The translations under genes were made by a program, and so were the position numbers. Below are positions 1 through 7,377 of a DNA stretch of 16,368 nt, piece after piece (position 1 is the stretch's first letter; each line of letters starts with the position of its first letter). The notes below the pieces were generated by a model that had not been told where the DNA came from, ran no database searches, and worked only from the letters and a program-made list of their open reading frames with translations. The stretch is from an uncultured Oscillospiraceae bacterium (GTDB taxonomy: Bacteria > Bacillota > Clostridia > Oscillospirales > Oscillospiraceae): the NCBI GenBank assembly GCA_900762005.1, contig CAAFEV010000267.1, forward strand, positions 1 to 16,368. The letters run 5' to 3'.

Positions 1-11
1 ATACTGATAGC

Positions 12-48
12 AAAGTGGAGCGAAATGGATGAATAATGATTAAAATGG
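12..48 (+). promoter_or_regulatory. MraZ-type operator repeats upstream of mraZ
   Basis: Four 7-nt units start exactly 10 bp apart: AAAGTGG (12-18), GAAATGG (22-28), AATAATG (32-38, degenerate) and AAAATGG (42-48). The spacers are 3 nt; those after the first and fourth units are identical (AGC). MraZ proteins are known to bind short TGG- or AAAGTG-like direct repeats with 10-bp spacing in front of their own gene, which matches this layout. The last unit ends 3 nt before the mraZ ribosome binding site, so MraZ bound here could block its own operon. The promoter is not fully visible. The window opens with ATACT, which would be the end of a TATACT -10 box if the preceding base is T; that cannot be checked here. 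Confidence 0.75.
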
Positions 49-63
49 AGCGAGGTGACGGGA

Positions 64-480
64 ATGTACGGTCAATATCGGCATACGTTGGATGCAAAGG
101 GGCGGTTATTTGTTCCCGCAAAACTGCGCGACGAGCTTGGCGCGGCATTCTATGTTGCCAAGGCCCCGGATGCCTGCCTGACGGTTTACCCGGAGAACGA
201 ATGGCAGAAGGTACTCGCCCATTGCAATGAGCTTCCCTCGTCCACGGCGCGCGCTATGCGTGTTTTTTTCGCCAATGTGACAAAATGCGAGCCGGACAAG
301 CAGGGACGCTTTCTCCTGCCGGAGTCGTTTCGTACCTATGCCGGAATTTCGCAGGATGTGATTTTTCTCGGGCAGGCGGGCAGGGCGGAAATCTGGTCGG
401 CAGAGCGTTACACCGCGCTGGAGGCGCAGCAGCTTACGCCGGAGGCGATTGCTGCCGTGATGGAGGAACTGGGGTTCTGA
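64..480 (+). CDS. mraZ: MraZ, transcriptional regulator of the dcw operon
   Basis: MraZ is a DNA-binding protein of the SpoVT/AbrB fold, generally the first gene of dcw clusters and a regulator of its own operon. The 138-residue product has the two expected repeats (about residues 5-47 and 75-118), each with its signature: DAKGRLFVP (10-18) and DKQGRFLLP (78-86). Length is close to the family norm. ATG 64 is chosen because GAGGTGA at 52-58 lies 5 nt upstream. A GTG at 55 is in frame but overlaps that ribosome binding site and would add only three residues. The stop overlaps the rsmH start by one base. The phased repeats just upstream are its probable operator. Confidence 0.95.
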   Translation: MYGQYRHTLDAKGRLFVPAKLRDELGAAFYVAKAPDACLTVYPENEWQKVLAHCNELPSSTARAMRVFFANVTKCEPDKQGRFLLPESFRTYAGISQDVIFLGQAGRAEIWSAERYTALEAQQLTPEAIAAVMEELGF

Positions 481-1412
481 TGGCGTTTGTACATCAGTCC
501 GTGTTATTGGACGAATGCATTGACGCGCTGCAAATCCGTCCGGACGGCATCTATCTGGACGGGACGCTCGGCGGCGCGGGGCATTCCTATGAAATTGCAA
601 GCCGGCTGACGACCGGCAGGCTAATCGGTATCGACCGCGACAATAAAGCGTTGGCGGCGGCAGGGGAGCGGCTGAAGCCCTTTGCCGAGCGGGTCACGCT
701 GGTTCACGCAAACTTTTCCGAGGTTGCGGAGCTTCTGAAGCGACTGGAGCTGCCGGGTGTGGACGGAATGCTGTTTGATCTAGGCGTTTCCTCGCCGCAG
801 CTTGACGAGGCGTCCCGCGGCTTTTCCTATATGACCGATGCGCCCCTGGATATGCGCATGAATGAGGAGGATACGCTGAGTGCAAAGCAGCTTGTCAACA
901 CCGCTTCGGCAGACGAGCTGCGCCGTATTTTGTACGAGTACGGCGAGGAGCGTTACGCGCCGCAGATTGCGGCAGGCATTGTGCGCAGGCGTGAGCAGCG
1001 TCCGATTGAAACGACGCTGGAGCTGGTGGATATTATCCGCTCCGCCATGCCGCCGCAGGCACTGCGCGAAAAGCAGCACCCGGCAAAGCGCAGCTTTCAG
1101 GCAATCCGCATTGCGGTCAATGACGAGCTGAACAGCGTCAGCCTTTTGATGCGCGACGCCGTTGCCTGCCTGAATCCGGGCGGCAGGCTTGCGGTGATTA
1201 CCTTCCACTCGCTGGAGGACAGAATTGTAAAAAACGCAATGCAGGCTGCCGCGCGTGGCTGCACCTGCCCACCGGAATTTCCGGTCTGCGTTTGCGGAAA
1301 AAAACCGCAGGTACAACTGATTACCAAGAAACCGATTGTCTCCGCGCAGGCGGAGCTGGAGCACAACCCCAGAGCACGCAGCGCAAAGCTGCGCGTCGCG
1401 GAAAAACGGTAG
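480..1412 (+). CDS. rsmH: RsmH (MraW), 16S rRNA C1402 N4-methyltransferase
   Basis: RsmH is the SAM-dependent enzyme that methylates N4 of C1402 in 16S rRNA at the P site; it almost always sits second in dcw clusters. The 310-residue product shows the SAM loop GTLGGAGHS (28-36), LFDLGVSSPQLD (98-109), RGFSY (113-117), HPAKRSFQAIRIAVNDEL (200-217), TFHSLEDRIVK (241-251) and the terminal NPRARSAKLR (296-305). Four cysteines (261, 263, 270, 272) form a compact cluster before the C-terminus, a feature I associate with Firmicute RsmH. ATG 480 shares its A with the mraZ TGA stop, giving translational coupling; GGAGG lies at 462-466. A longer in-frame reading from 285 is an artefact inside mraZ. Confidence 0.96.
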   Translation: MAFVHQSVLLDECIDALQIRPDGIYLDGTLGGAGHSYEIASRLTTGRLIGIDRDNKALAAAGERLKPFAERVTLVHANFSEVAELLKRLELPGVDGMLFDLGVSSPQLDEASRGFSYMTDAPLDMRMNEEDTLSAKQLVNTASADELRRILYEYGEERYAPQIAAGIVRRREQRPIETTLELVDIIRSAMPPQALREKQHPAKRSFQAIRIAVNDELNSVSLLMRDAVACLNPGGRLAVITFHSLEDRIVKNAMQAAARGCTCPPEFPVCVCGKKPQVQLITKKPIVSAQAELEHNPRARSAKLRVAEKR

Positions 1413-1427
1413 GAAAGGGTTGAGAAC

Positions 1428-1958
1428 ATGGCGCAGCGCATTATCCCGATGAATGCAACGACCGCCTTTGAGGTAATTTCCGCGCGGGAAAGCACTGCGC
1501 GTCCGCTTCATAAGCCGCAGCGAAAGCCCGAACGGCTGCCGCAGGCACCGGCGCATAGACAGGAGAATGCCGTGCGCGCAAAGCCCGCAATCTCCCTCGT
1601 GGCAGTTTTCGGAACAGCGGTTGCCATTGTGCTTTTATTTTTTGTGATTTTCAACTATGTCAAGCTGTACGAAGCGCAAAACGAGGTCAGCGACTTGCGG
1701 CAGACACGACAGACGCTGCACGAGGAGCAGCAACGCTTGCAGCTTCAGTATGAGGAAGCAATCGACCTGAATGCCATTACTGAGCGTGCAACCGCCCTTG
1801 GACTGCATGAGCCGCTGCCGTCGCAAATCGTTTATGTCACGGTGCAGACGCAGGACAGTGCACAGGTCTATGCCGCGCCGGCAGAGCGCGGCTTCTTCGC
1901 ACGGGTCTACGATGCCTTTGTGGGAACCTTCCGCGATGTTGCGGAATACTTCTCATAG
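1428..1958 (+). CDS. ftsL: FtsL-like septum protein
   Basis: Small bitopic division protein, expected to form the FtsL/DivIC/FtsQ scaffold that activates FtsW and its partner PBP. The 176-residue product has a basic, Pro/Arg-rich cytoplasmic tail (1-53), one transmembrane helix (about 54-76), a coiled coil (about 79-111) with heptad-like Gln/Leu/Glu, and a short conserved-style motif around ITERATALGL (117-126). Residues 137-176 form an extra tail with an amphipathic-looking stretch (FFARVYDAFVGTF), longer than in many FtsL proteins. ATG 1428 is preceded by AGGAAAGGG at 1411-1419, which begins inside the rsmH stop codon. The call rests on topology and position, since FtsL sequence is poorly conserved. 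Confidence 0.85.
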   Translation: MAQRIIPMNATTAFEVISARESTARPLHKPQRKPERLPQAPAHRQENAVRAKPAISLVAVFGTAVAIVLLFFVIFNYVKLYEAQNEVSDLRQTRQTLHEEQQRLQLQYEEAIDLNAITERATALGLHEPLPSQIVYVTVQTQDSAQVYAAPAERGFFARVYDAFVGTFRDVAEYFS

Positions 1959-1981
1959 GAGGGCGCATATAGTTTTTACGG

Positions 1982-2019
1982 ACATGGGCGGCGCCATCCA
2001 AGTTGCCGCCCGTGTTTTT
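1982..2019 (+). terminator. Intrinsic terminator or attenuator between ftsL and the PBP gene
   Basis: An 11-bp stem pairs 1982-1992 (ACATGGGCGGC) with 2005-2015 (GCCGCCCGTGT), with one G-U pair and a 12-nt loop, followed by TTTTT at 2015-2019. This is the classic Rho-independent layout, but it lies inside what should be a single dcw operon, 24 nt after the ftsL stop. It may trim expression of downstream genes (partial terminator or attenuator) or mark the end of an mraZ-rsmH-ftsL transcript. GATAAT at 2021-2026 resembles a -10 box, but I see no good -35 at a suitable distance, so no promoter is called. Confidence 0.75.
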
Positions 2020-2058
2020 GGATAATCGGGACGGTGCGCCGTTCGGCGGGAGGCTTTT

Positions 2059-4413
2059 ATGAAGCGTGGCGACATCAAAAAGCGGGTCAGGCGGCCGCGG
2101 CATCAGACGGCGGAGGTGTCTGACCTCAGTGTACGGCGCGGGATATTGGTGCTGATGGGTGTCCTCGGCGTTGCGGCGTTTGCCGTTTTAGTCGGCGGTC
2201 TGGTCAATCTGATGCTGATAAAGCATGAGTATTACGAGTCTAAGGCAATCAGCAATCAGACGCGCAGCACGAGCGTCACCGCCTCTCGCGGCACGATTTA
2301 TGACCGCAATATGGAGGTGCTGGCAGCCTCGTCCACGGTGGAAAACATCTTCTTAGACCCCCTGGAGCTGCAGCAGAACAAGGCGGATATTGATTTTCTG
2401 GCAAAAAACCTCGCGCCGATACTGGACGTCAGCGAGAAATTTATTAAGGAGCAGGCAGCCGATACCTCAATGCGCTATAAAATGCTCAAGCGTAAGCAGG
2501 GACAGGAGGTCTGTCAGGCGGTCAACCGCTTTATCGCGGAAAACAGCATTGTCGGCGTTCATCTGGAGCCGGACTCCCTGCGTTATTATCCGAACCATGA
2601 GATAGCCTCTCAGCTTCTGGGCTTTACAAACACGGAGAACGTCGGCTCCGAGGGCTTGGAGGCGTATTATAACGATGTTTTGGAGGGCACGGCGGGCGTT
2701 GTGATTACCACGAAGGGCAACAACGAAACCGAAATGCTCTATTCCTTTGAAAAATACTATGAGGCGAGCGACGGCGACAGTGTGGTGCTGACCGTGGATT
2801 TGACGGTGCAGCGTGCTCTGCGCAAGCAGATGCTCGATGCCATTGACCGTTATGACGTGCAGAACGGCGCGTTCGGAATTGTCATGGACGCACAAACCGG
2901 GGAAATCTTAGCCATGGAGACGATTGGCGGCTATGACCCGAACCGATATTTGGAGGTCTTTGACCCCACAGCAGAGTTGCAGCTGGAGGAGCTGTATCAG
3001 ACGGCACTGGCACTGCCTGAGAACACGCAGGAACGAACCGACGCCTTTGCCGTCTATAATGATGCCGTTGCTGCGGCACGCCTGAAGCAGTGGCGCAACC
3101 GCTGCGTTTCCGACGGCTATGAGCCGGGTTCTACCTTTAAGCTCGTCACGCTGGCAGCCGCAATTGACTCTGGCGCAGTGACGCTCAACGATACCTTCTA
3201 TTGCGGCGGTTCGGAGAAATTCGAGGGTCGTTCGCAGGTGCTCAACTGCTGGCAGCATCGCGGCCACGGCTCGCAGACCACTGCCGAGGCGTTGCAGAAT
3301 TCCTGCAACCTAGCCTTTGCACACATCGGCTTAATGACCGGCGGCGAGGCAATCTATGACTACTGCAATGCTTTCGGACTGATGGAGACAACGGGCGTTG
3401 ACCTGCCCGGAGAGGCAAGCGGTATTTTCCACAGCCGCGAACGCCTGACCGACCATGCACAGTACGGCACAAGCTATCTGATTTCCACCTCCTTCGGGCA
3501 GACCGTGAAGCCCACGCCCATGCAGCTGGTGCGCGCGGTGGCGGCAATTGTCAACGGCGGTTATCTGCTGGAGCCGCATATTGTCTCACAGGTTCTCGAC
3601 GCGGAGGGCAATGTTGTCTCTGCCAACGAACGAACCGTTATCCGGCAGGTCATTTCCGAAAAGACCTCCGCGACGATGTGTGAGCTGCTGGAATCCGTTG
3701 TTACCGTCGGCACCGCAAAGAACGGCAAGGTCGTCGGTTACCGCATCGGCGGCAAGACGGGCACGGCGGAAAAGACCGACCAGCGCGACGAGGGTGGCGA
3801 GCTGACAAATGATAAGATCGTCTCCTTCATCGGGGTCGCGCCGATGGACAATCCGCGCTATGTGGTACTTGTCGCGCTCGACACGCCCAACCCCGCCACA
3901 GGACAGTATGTTTCCGGCGGCGTCATGGCGGCACCGACGGTTGCCGCGGTCTTTGAAGATATCCTGCCTTACCTCGGCGTACAGCCGGATTACAGCGAGG
4001 AGGATATGTACCGCGTGAATTTAAGTATGCCCTCCGTCACCGGCATGAGCGCGAGCGAGGCGGCGAAGGTGCTGGAGGAAACTTATCTCTCATACCGCAT
4101 CATCGGAAACGGCGCAAAGGTTGTCAGCCAGCTTCCGCCGGCCGGAAAAGCGGTGCCGGGACATTCCACCGTCCTTTTGTATATGGACGACAGTATGCCG
4201 ACCGACCGCGTGAGCGTTCCCGATTTACGCGGCAAGACGGTAGCGGAGGCGACGCAGGCGTTAACGGATTTGGGCTTGTATCTGCAAGCCAAGGGTACCG
4301 ATTCGACGCAATGGCACGTTTTGGTGACGCATCAAGATTTGGAGCCGGGAAGCCTGGTGGACAGAGGAACGACACTTACCGTAATTTTCGCGGATACAAC
4401 CGATATGGATTAG
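2059..4413 (+). CDS. ftsI: Class B penicillin-binding protein with two PASTA domains (FtsI/PbpB/SpoVD type)
   Basis: Septal transpeptidase that cross-links peptidoglycan, normally paired with FtsW. The 784-residue product has a basic N-terminus, one membrane anchor (about 28-54), a dimerisation domain opening with the conserved ASRGTIYDRN (75-84), and a transpeptidase domain with all three active-site motifs: S358-T-F-K361, S415-C-N417 and K566-T-G568. Two PASTA domains follow (about 654-710 and 716-778), as in B. subtilis PbpB; SpoVD has one. A helical, acidic insert of about 35-40 residues (around 298-340) separates DPN from the W/R-rich lead-in to the active serine. GGGAGG at 2048-2053 supports ATG 2059. 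With only one such gene here, it probably serves vegetative division; a sporulation role is possible. Confidence 0.93.
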   Translation: MKRGDIKKRVRRPRHQTAEVSDLSVRRGILVLMGVLGVAAFAVLVGGLVNLMLIKHEYYESKAISNQTRSTSVTASRGTIYDRNMEVLAASSTVENIFLDPLELQQNKADIDFLAKNLAPILDVSEKFIKEQAADTSMRYKMLKRKQGQEVCQAVNRFIAENSIVGVHLEPDSLRYYPNHEIASQLLGFTNTENVGSEGLEAYYNDVLEGTAGVVITTKGNNETEMLYSFEKYYEASDGDSVVLTVDLTVQRALRKQMLDAIDRYDVQNGAFGIVMDAQTGEILAMETIGGYDPNRYLEVFDPTAELQLEELYQTALALPENTQERTDAFAVYNDAVAAARLKQWRNRCVSDGYEPGSTFKLVTLAAAIDSGAVTLNDTFYCGGSEKFEGRSQVLNCWQHRGHGSQTTAEALQNSCNLAFAHIGLMTGGEAIYDYCNAFGLMETTGVDLPGEASGIFHSRERLTDHAQYGTSYLISTSFGQTVKPTPMQLVRAVAAIVNGGYLLEPHIVSQVLDAEGNVVSANERTVIRQVISEKTSATMCELLESVVTVGTAKNGKVVGYRIGGKTGTAEKTDQRDEGGELTNDKIVSFIGVAPMDNPRYVVLVALDTPNPATGQYVSGGVMAAPTVAAVFEDILPYLGVQPDYSEEDMYRVNLSMPSVTGMSASEAAKVLEETYLSYRIIGNGAKVVSQLPPAGKAVPGHSTVLLYMDDSMPTDRVSVPDLRGKTVAEATQALTDLGLYLQAKGTDSTQWHVLVTHQDLEPGSLVDRGTTLTVIFADTTDMD

Positions 4414-4463
4414 AATAGAAGTTCGAAACAAGTTCAAACTTCATTTGATTTAAGCTGTTTTTC

Positions 4464-4481
4464 TTGCCGCCGGCGCGGCAA
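4464..4481 (+). other. GC-rich hairpin in the PBP-murE gap
   Basis: TTGCCGC (4464-4470) and GCGGCAA (4475-4481) form a perfect 7-bp stem with a CGGC tetraloop. No T-run follows on either strand, so it does not look like an intrinsic terminator. It may insulate the upstream PBP mRNA or form part of the murE leader fold. Upstream, GAAGTT (4418-4423) and AACTTC (4437-4442) form a weaker pair with a 13-nt loop. I find no convincing promoter in the 148-nt gap (4414-4561). Confidence 0.5.
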
Positions 4482-4492
4482 CCGAAAAACAC

Positions 4493-4560
4493 GGCACTTT
4501 ATGACCATTCCTTTTCACGGTCTTTTGTGCCTTGCGCGAAACGAAAGGAATGTTCATAAA
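4493..4560 (+). promoter_or_regulatory. Candidate cis-regulatory leader of murE with RBS-sequestering stem
   Basis: Positions 4498-4515 pair with 4543-4560 in an 18-position arm: 7 bp (TTTATGA with TCATAAA), one C/T mismatch, 9 bp (CATTCCTTT with AAAGGAATG) and a closing U-G. The 3' arm contains AAAGGA (4544-4549), the murE ribosome binding site, and ends 1 nt before the ATG at 4562. A competing fold pairs GGCAC (4493-4497) with GTGCC (4527-4531) and GACC (4503-4506) with GGTC (4519-4522); it traps the 5' arm and would leave the binding site free. Two exclusive states of this kind are typical of translational switches. No known riboswitch or T-box motif is recognised. Confidence 0.55.
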
Positions 4561-4561
4561 T

Positions 4562-6010
4562 ATGAAATTTTCGGAGCTGTTTGCAGGGGTTGAGATTTTA
4601 GAGACAAATGCGCCGCGCAACATGGAGCTGGCGGAGGTGCGCTATGTCTCCGGCGAGGTACAGCACGGCGATGCCTTTATCGCCGTGCCGGGCTTCGTCA
4701 CCGACGGGCATCAGTATATCGAAAGCGCGATTGCTGCCGGAGCCGCCCTAATTATCTGCGAACATTCCATGCCGAAAAATACGCCGTGGGTGCGTGTCGG
4801 ATCGACGCGCGAGACATTGGCAAAGCTGGGCGCAAACCGCTTCGGACATCCGGCGCGGGCGATGCAGGTCATCGGCGTCACCGGTACCAACGGCAAAACC
4901 TCTGTGACTTATCTGCTGAAAACCTTGCTGGAACGGGTGCTCGGCGCAAGAGTCGGACTGATTGGTACCATCTGCAATCTGATTGGCGATGTGAAGCTGG
5001 CAACGGAGCGCACGACACCGGAAAGCTATGAACTGCAACGGATTCTGGCGCAGATGCGCGATGCCGGCTGTACCCATGTGGTGATGGAGGTGTCCTCCCA
5101 TGCGCTGTTTTTACACCGCGTGGACGAGATTCCGTTCTGCGTCGGCGCATTTACGAATTTGTCGCAGGACCATCTGGATTTTCACAAAACCATGCAGGCG
5201 TATTGCGAGGCCAAGGCGCGCCTGTTCCGCCGCTGTAAGCACGGCGTGTTCAATCTGGACGATGCGGCGGCGCAGGATATGATGGCGAATGCCACCTGCG
5301 ACTGTCTGAGCGTCGGAACGGCTGCCACCGCGACGCTGCGTGCCGAGCGGATTTCCTATGCGCCCGATGCCGTGCAGATGAATATCTGCCGGGGTGAGCA
5401 GCGTTTGCCGCTGCACCTCGGCATTCCGGGGCATTTCACGGTCAGCAATGCGCTGATTACCCTCGGCGTCGCCGTGCAGCTCGGCATTCCGCTGACGGAT
5501 GCCGTTGCCGGACTCTCCGCCGCAAAGGGTGTCAAGGGCCGCGTCGAGGTTGTACCCACACCCGGCTGTGGCTTTACCGTGCTCATTGATTATGCGCATA
5601 CGCCCGACGGCCTGGAAAATGTACTGCGCTCCGTACGTGAATTTTGCAGGGGACGGCTGATTGTCGTCTTTGGCTGCGGCGGTGACCGCGACAAAACAAA
5701 ACGACCGATAATGGGTGAAATTGCCCTGAAATATGCCGATTATGCCTTTATTACCTCCGATAACCCCCGTACAGAAGACCCAAATGCAATTATTGAAGAT
5801 ATCTTACAGGGCGTGCCGGACACCGGCAAGCACTACACTGTTGTGGTGCAGCGTCGCGAAGCCATACGGAAAGCCTTGCGTTTTGCCGCAAAAAATGATA
5901 TGATTGTGCTTGCCGGAAAGGGACACGAGACGTATCAGATTCTCGCGACCGGCAAAATTCATTTTGACGAACGCGAGGAGGTCGCTTCGGCGTTATGCGA
6001 ACGGAACTGA
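4562..6010 (+). CDS. murE: MurE, UDP-MurNAc-L-Ala-D-Glu:meso-DAP ligase
   Basis: Cytoplasmic ATP-dependent ligase adding the third residue of the stem peptide. The 482-residue product shows the Mur-ligase P-loop GVTGTNGKTS (105-114), EVSSH (176-180), EAKARLF (216-222) with the lysine (K218) expected to be carbamylated, and GKGHE (452-456). D400-N-P-R403 is the motif known from meso-diaminopimelate-adding MurE enzymes, so the wall is predicted to be meso-DAP type. ATG 4562 is chosen because MKFSELF matches typical MurE starts and AAAGGA (4544-4549) is 12 nt upstream. In-frame TTG 4532 and ATG 4550 have no proper binding site. The last 16 nt overlap murF. The leader can form a stem hiding the ribosome binding site. 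Confidence 0.96.
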   Translation: MKFSELFAGVEILETNAPRNMELAEVRYVSGEVQHGDAFIAVPGFVTDGHQYIESAIAAGAALIICEHSMPKNTPWVRVGSTRETLAKLGANRFGHPARAMQVIGVTGTNGKTSVTYLLKTLLERVLGARVGLIGTICNLIGDVKLATERTTPESYELQRILAQMRDAGCTHVVMEVSSHALFLHRVDEIPFCVGAFTNLSQDHLDFHKTMQAYCEAKARLFRRCKHGVFNLDDAAAQDMMANATCDCLSVGTAATATLRAERISYAPDAVQMNICRGEQRLPLHLGIPGHFTVSNALITLGVAVQLGIPLTDAVAGLSAAKGVKGRVEVVPTPGCGFTVLIDYAHTPDGLENVLRSVREFCRGRLIVVFGCGGDRDKTKRPIMGEIALKYADYAFITSDNPRTEDPNAIIEDILQGVPDTGKHYTVVVQRREAIRKALRFAAKNDMIVLAGKGHETYQILATGKIHFDEREEVASALCERN

Positions 6011-7377
6011 TTACGCTGGCGCAGGCTGCGCGGTGGTGCAGCGGCACGGTTGCGGCGGAGTATGCTGACCGCGCCTTTTTCGGCGCACACATTGATTCCA
6101 GGAAGCTCAGGCAAGGGGAGCTGTTTATCTGCATCTGCGCCGAACGCGACGGTCATGTCTATGCCCGTGCGGCAATCGAGCGCGGTGCGGCGGCGGTGCT
6201 GGCATCAAAGCCGCTGGACGCGGACATTCCGGCAATTTATGTGCCCGACACCCTGCTTGCGTTGCAGCAGATTGCCCGCGCCTACCGGGAAAGCCTTTCT
6301 TGTAAGGTCATCGGCATTACGGGCAGCGTCGGCAAGACCACCACCAAGGAAATGCTGGCGGCGGTACTCGGTACCCGCTATGAAACACTGAAAACCGAAA
6401 AGAATTTCAATAATGCACTCGGACTTCCGTTGATGCTCCTGCGTCTGCGCAGCACAACGGAATATGCGGTGCTGGAAATGGGCATGAATCATTTCGGTGA
6501 GCTTTCGTGCCTGACGGCAATCGCGCAGCCGGATATCGCGCTGATTACGAACATCGGCACAATGCACATTGAGAATTTACACTCCCGTGAGGGAATTTTG
6601 CAAGCAAAGCTGGAGCTTCTAGAGGGCTTGCGCCCCGGCGGCAGGGTGCTGCTGAACGGGGACGACGACCTGCTTTCCGGCGTTGCCGCGCAATATCACG
6701 CTTTGATCTTCGGCAGCGGCGAAGCCTGTGACATTCGCGCCTCGGAGGTGCAAACGACCCCGGAGCAGACCTGCTTTACGGCGACTGCCTTCGGCGAGAC
6801 GTTCCCGCTTGTTCTGCCCGTGCCCGGTGTGCATCATGTTACGGACGCACTTGCGGCAGTCGGCGTGGGACTGCTGTGCGGCGTAACGCCGGCGCAAATT
6901 CAAACGGCACTGGCTGCCTTTGAAAACACGGCGCAGCGGCAGCGGAGAATGGAACACCTCGGTCTGCACATCATTGACGACAGCTATAACGCGGGGCCCG
7001 AGTCCATGCGTGCAGCTCTTTCGGTGCTTTCAACGCTGCCCGGCAGAAAAATCGCCGTTTTGGGCGGGATGCTGGAGCTTGGCGAATTTGCGGAAAAAGC
7101 ACATGAGGAAATCGGTGCCTTTGCCGCGACACATACGCAGATGCTCTTTGCCTACGGCAAAAACAGCGCGGCTTATGTACGCGGCGCAAGGCAGGCAGGT
7201 ATGGAATATGCGCAGGACTTTCCCACGCACGACGCGCTTTATCATGCGCTCATAGCGGTATTGCAGCCCGGCGACGCGCTTTTGTTCAAGGGCAGTCACG
7301 GTATGCACATGGAGCGGGTGCTGGATTTGCTGCTGCACGAGGTTGACTTAAACGGAGGAACGATGTCCCATGGATAA
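5995..7377 (+). CDS. murF: MurF, UDP-MurNAc-tripeptide:D-Ala-D-Ala ligase
   Basis: Cytoplasmic Mur ligase that adds D-Ala-D-Ala to complete the pentapeptide precursor. The 460-residue product has the P-loop GITGSVGKTTTKE (107-119), the family-typical KTEKNFNNALGLP (133-145), EMGMNHFGEL (161-170), and TNIGTMHIENL (185-195), followed by the C-terminal ligase domain with DDSYNAGPESM. It starts inside the end of murE (16-nt overlap), with GAGGAGGT at 5975-5982 as binding site, and overlaps mraY by 8 nt, so the three genes are almost certainly co-translated. Length and motifs are normal. Confidence 0.96.
   Translation: MRTELITLAQAARWCSGTVAAEYADRAFFGAHIDSRKLRQGELFICICAERDGHVYARAAIERGAAAVLASKPLDADIPAIYVPDTLLALQQIARAYRESLSCKVIGITGSVGKTTTKEMLAAVLGTRYETLKTEKNFNNALGLPLMLLRLRSTTEYAVLEMGMNHFGELSCLTAIAQPDIALITNIGTMHIENLHSREGILQAKLELLEGLRPGGRVLLNGDDDLLSGVAAQYHALIFGSGEACDIRASEVQTTPEQTCFTATAFGETFPLVLPVPGVHHVTDALAAVGVGLLCGVTPAQIQTALAAFENTAQRQRRMEHLGLHIIDDSYNAGPESMRAALSVLSTLPGRKIAVLGGMLELGEFAEKAHEEIGAFAATHTQMLFAYGKNSAAYVRGARQAGMEYAQDFPTHDALYHALIAVLQPGDALLFKGSHGMHMERVLDLLLHEVDLNGGTMSHG

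Noticed and set aside
36..230. 64-codon frame overlapping mraZ
   Set aside because: Out of frame with mraZ, which has clear domain motifs and a well-placed binding site.
1984..2025. 13-codon leader-peptide frame (MGGAIQVAARVFG) running through the ftsL-PBP terminator
   Set aside because: No ribosome binding site at a workable distance (GGAGGG is about 20 nt away) and no run of regulatory codons; probably chance.
4418..4442. Near-direct repeat AGTTCGAAAC/AGTTCAAAC after the PBP stop
   Set aside because: Two short AT-rich copies only; no sign of an array, attachment site or terminator.
4414..4561. T-box or other known riboswitch before murE
   Set aside because: No T-box consensus bulge, no specifier-loop layout and no pattern I recognise from other classes; kept only as an unnamed structured leader.
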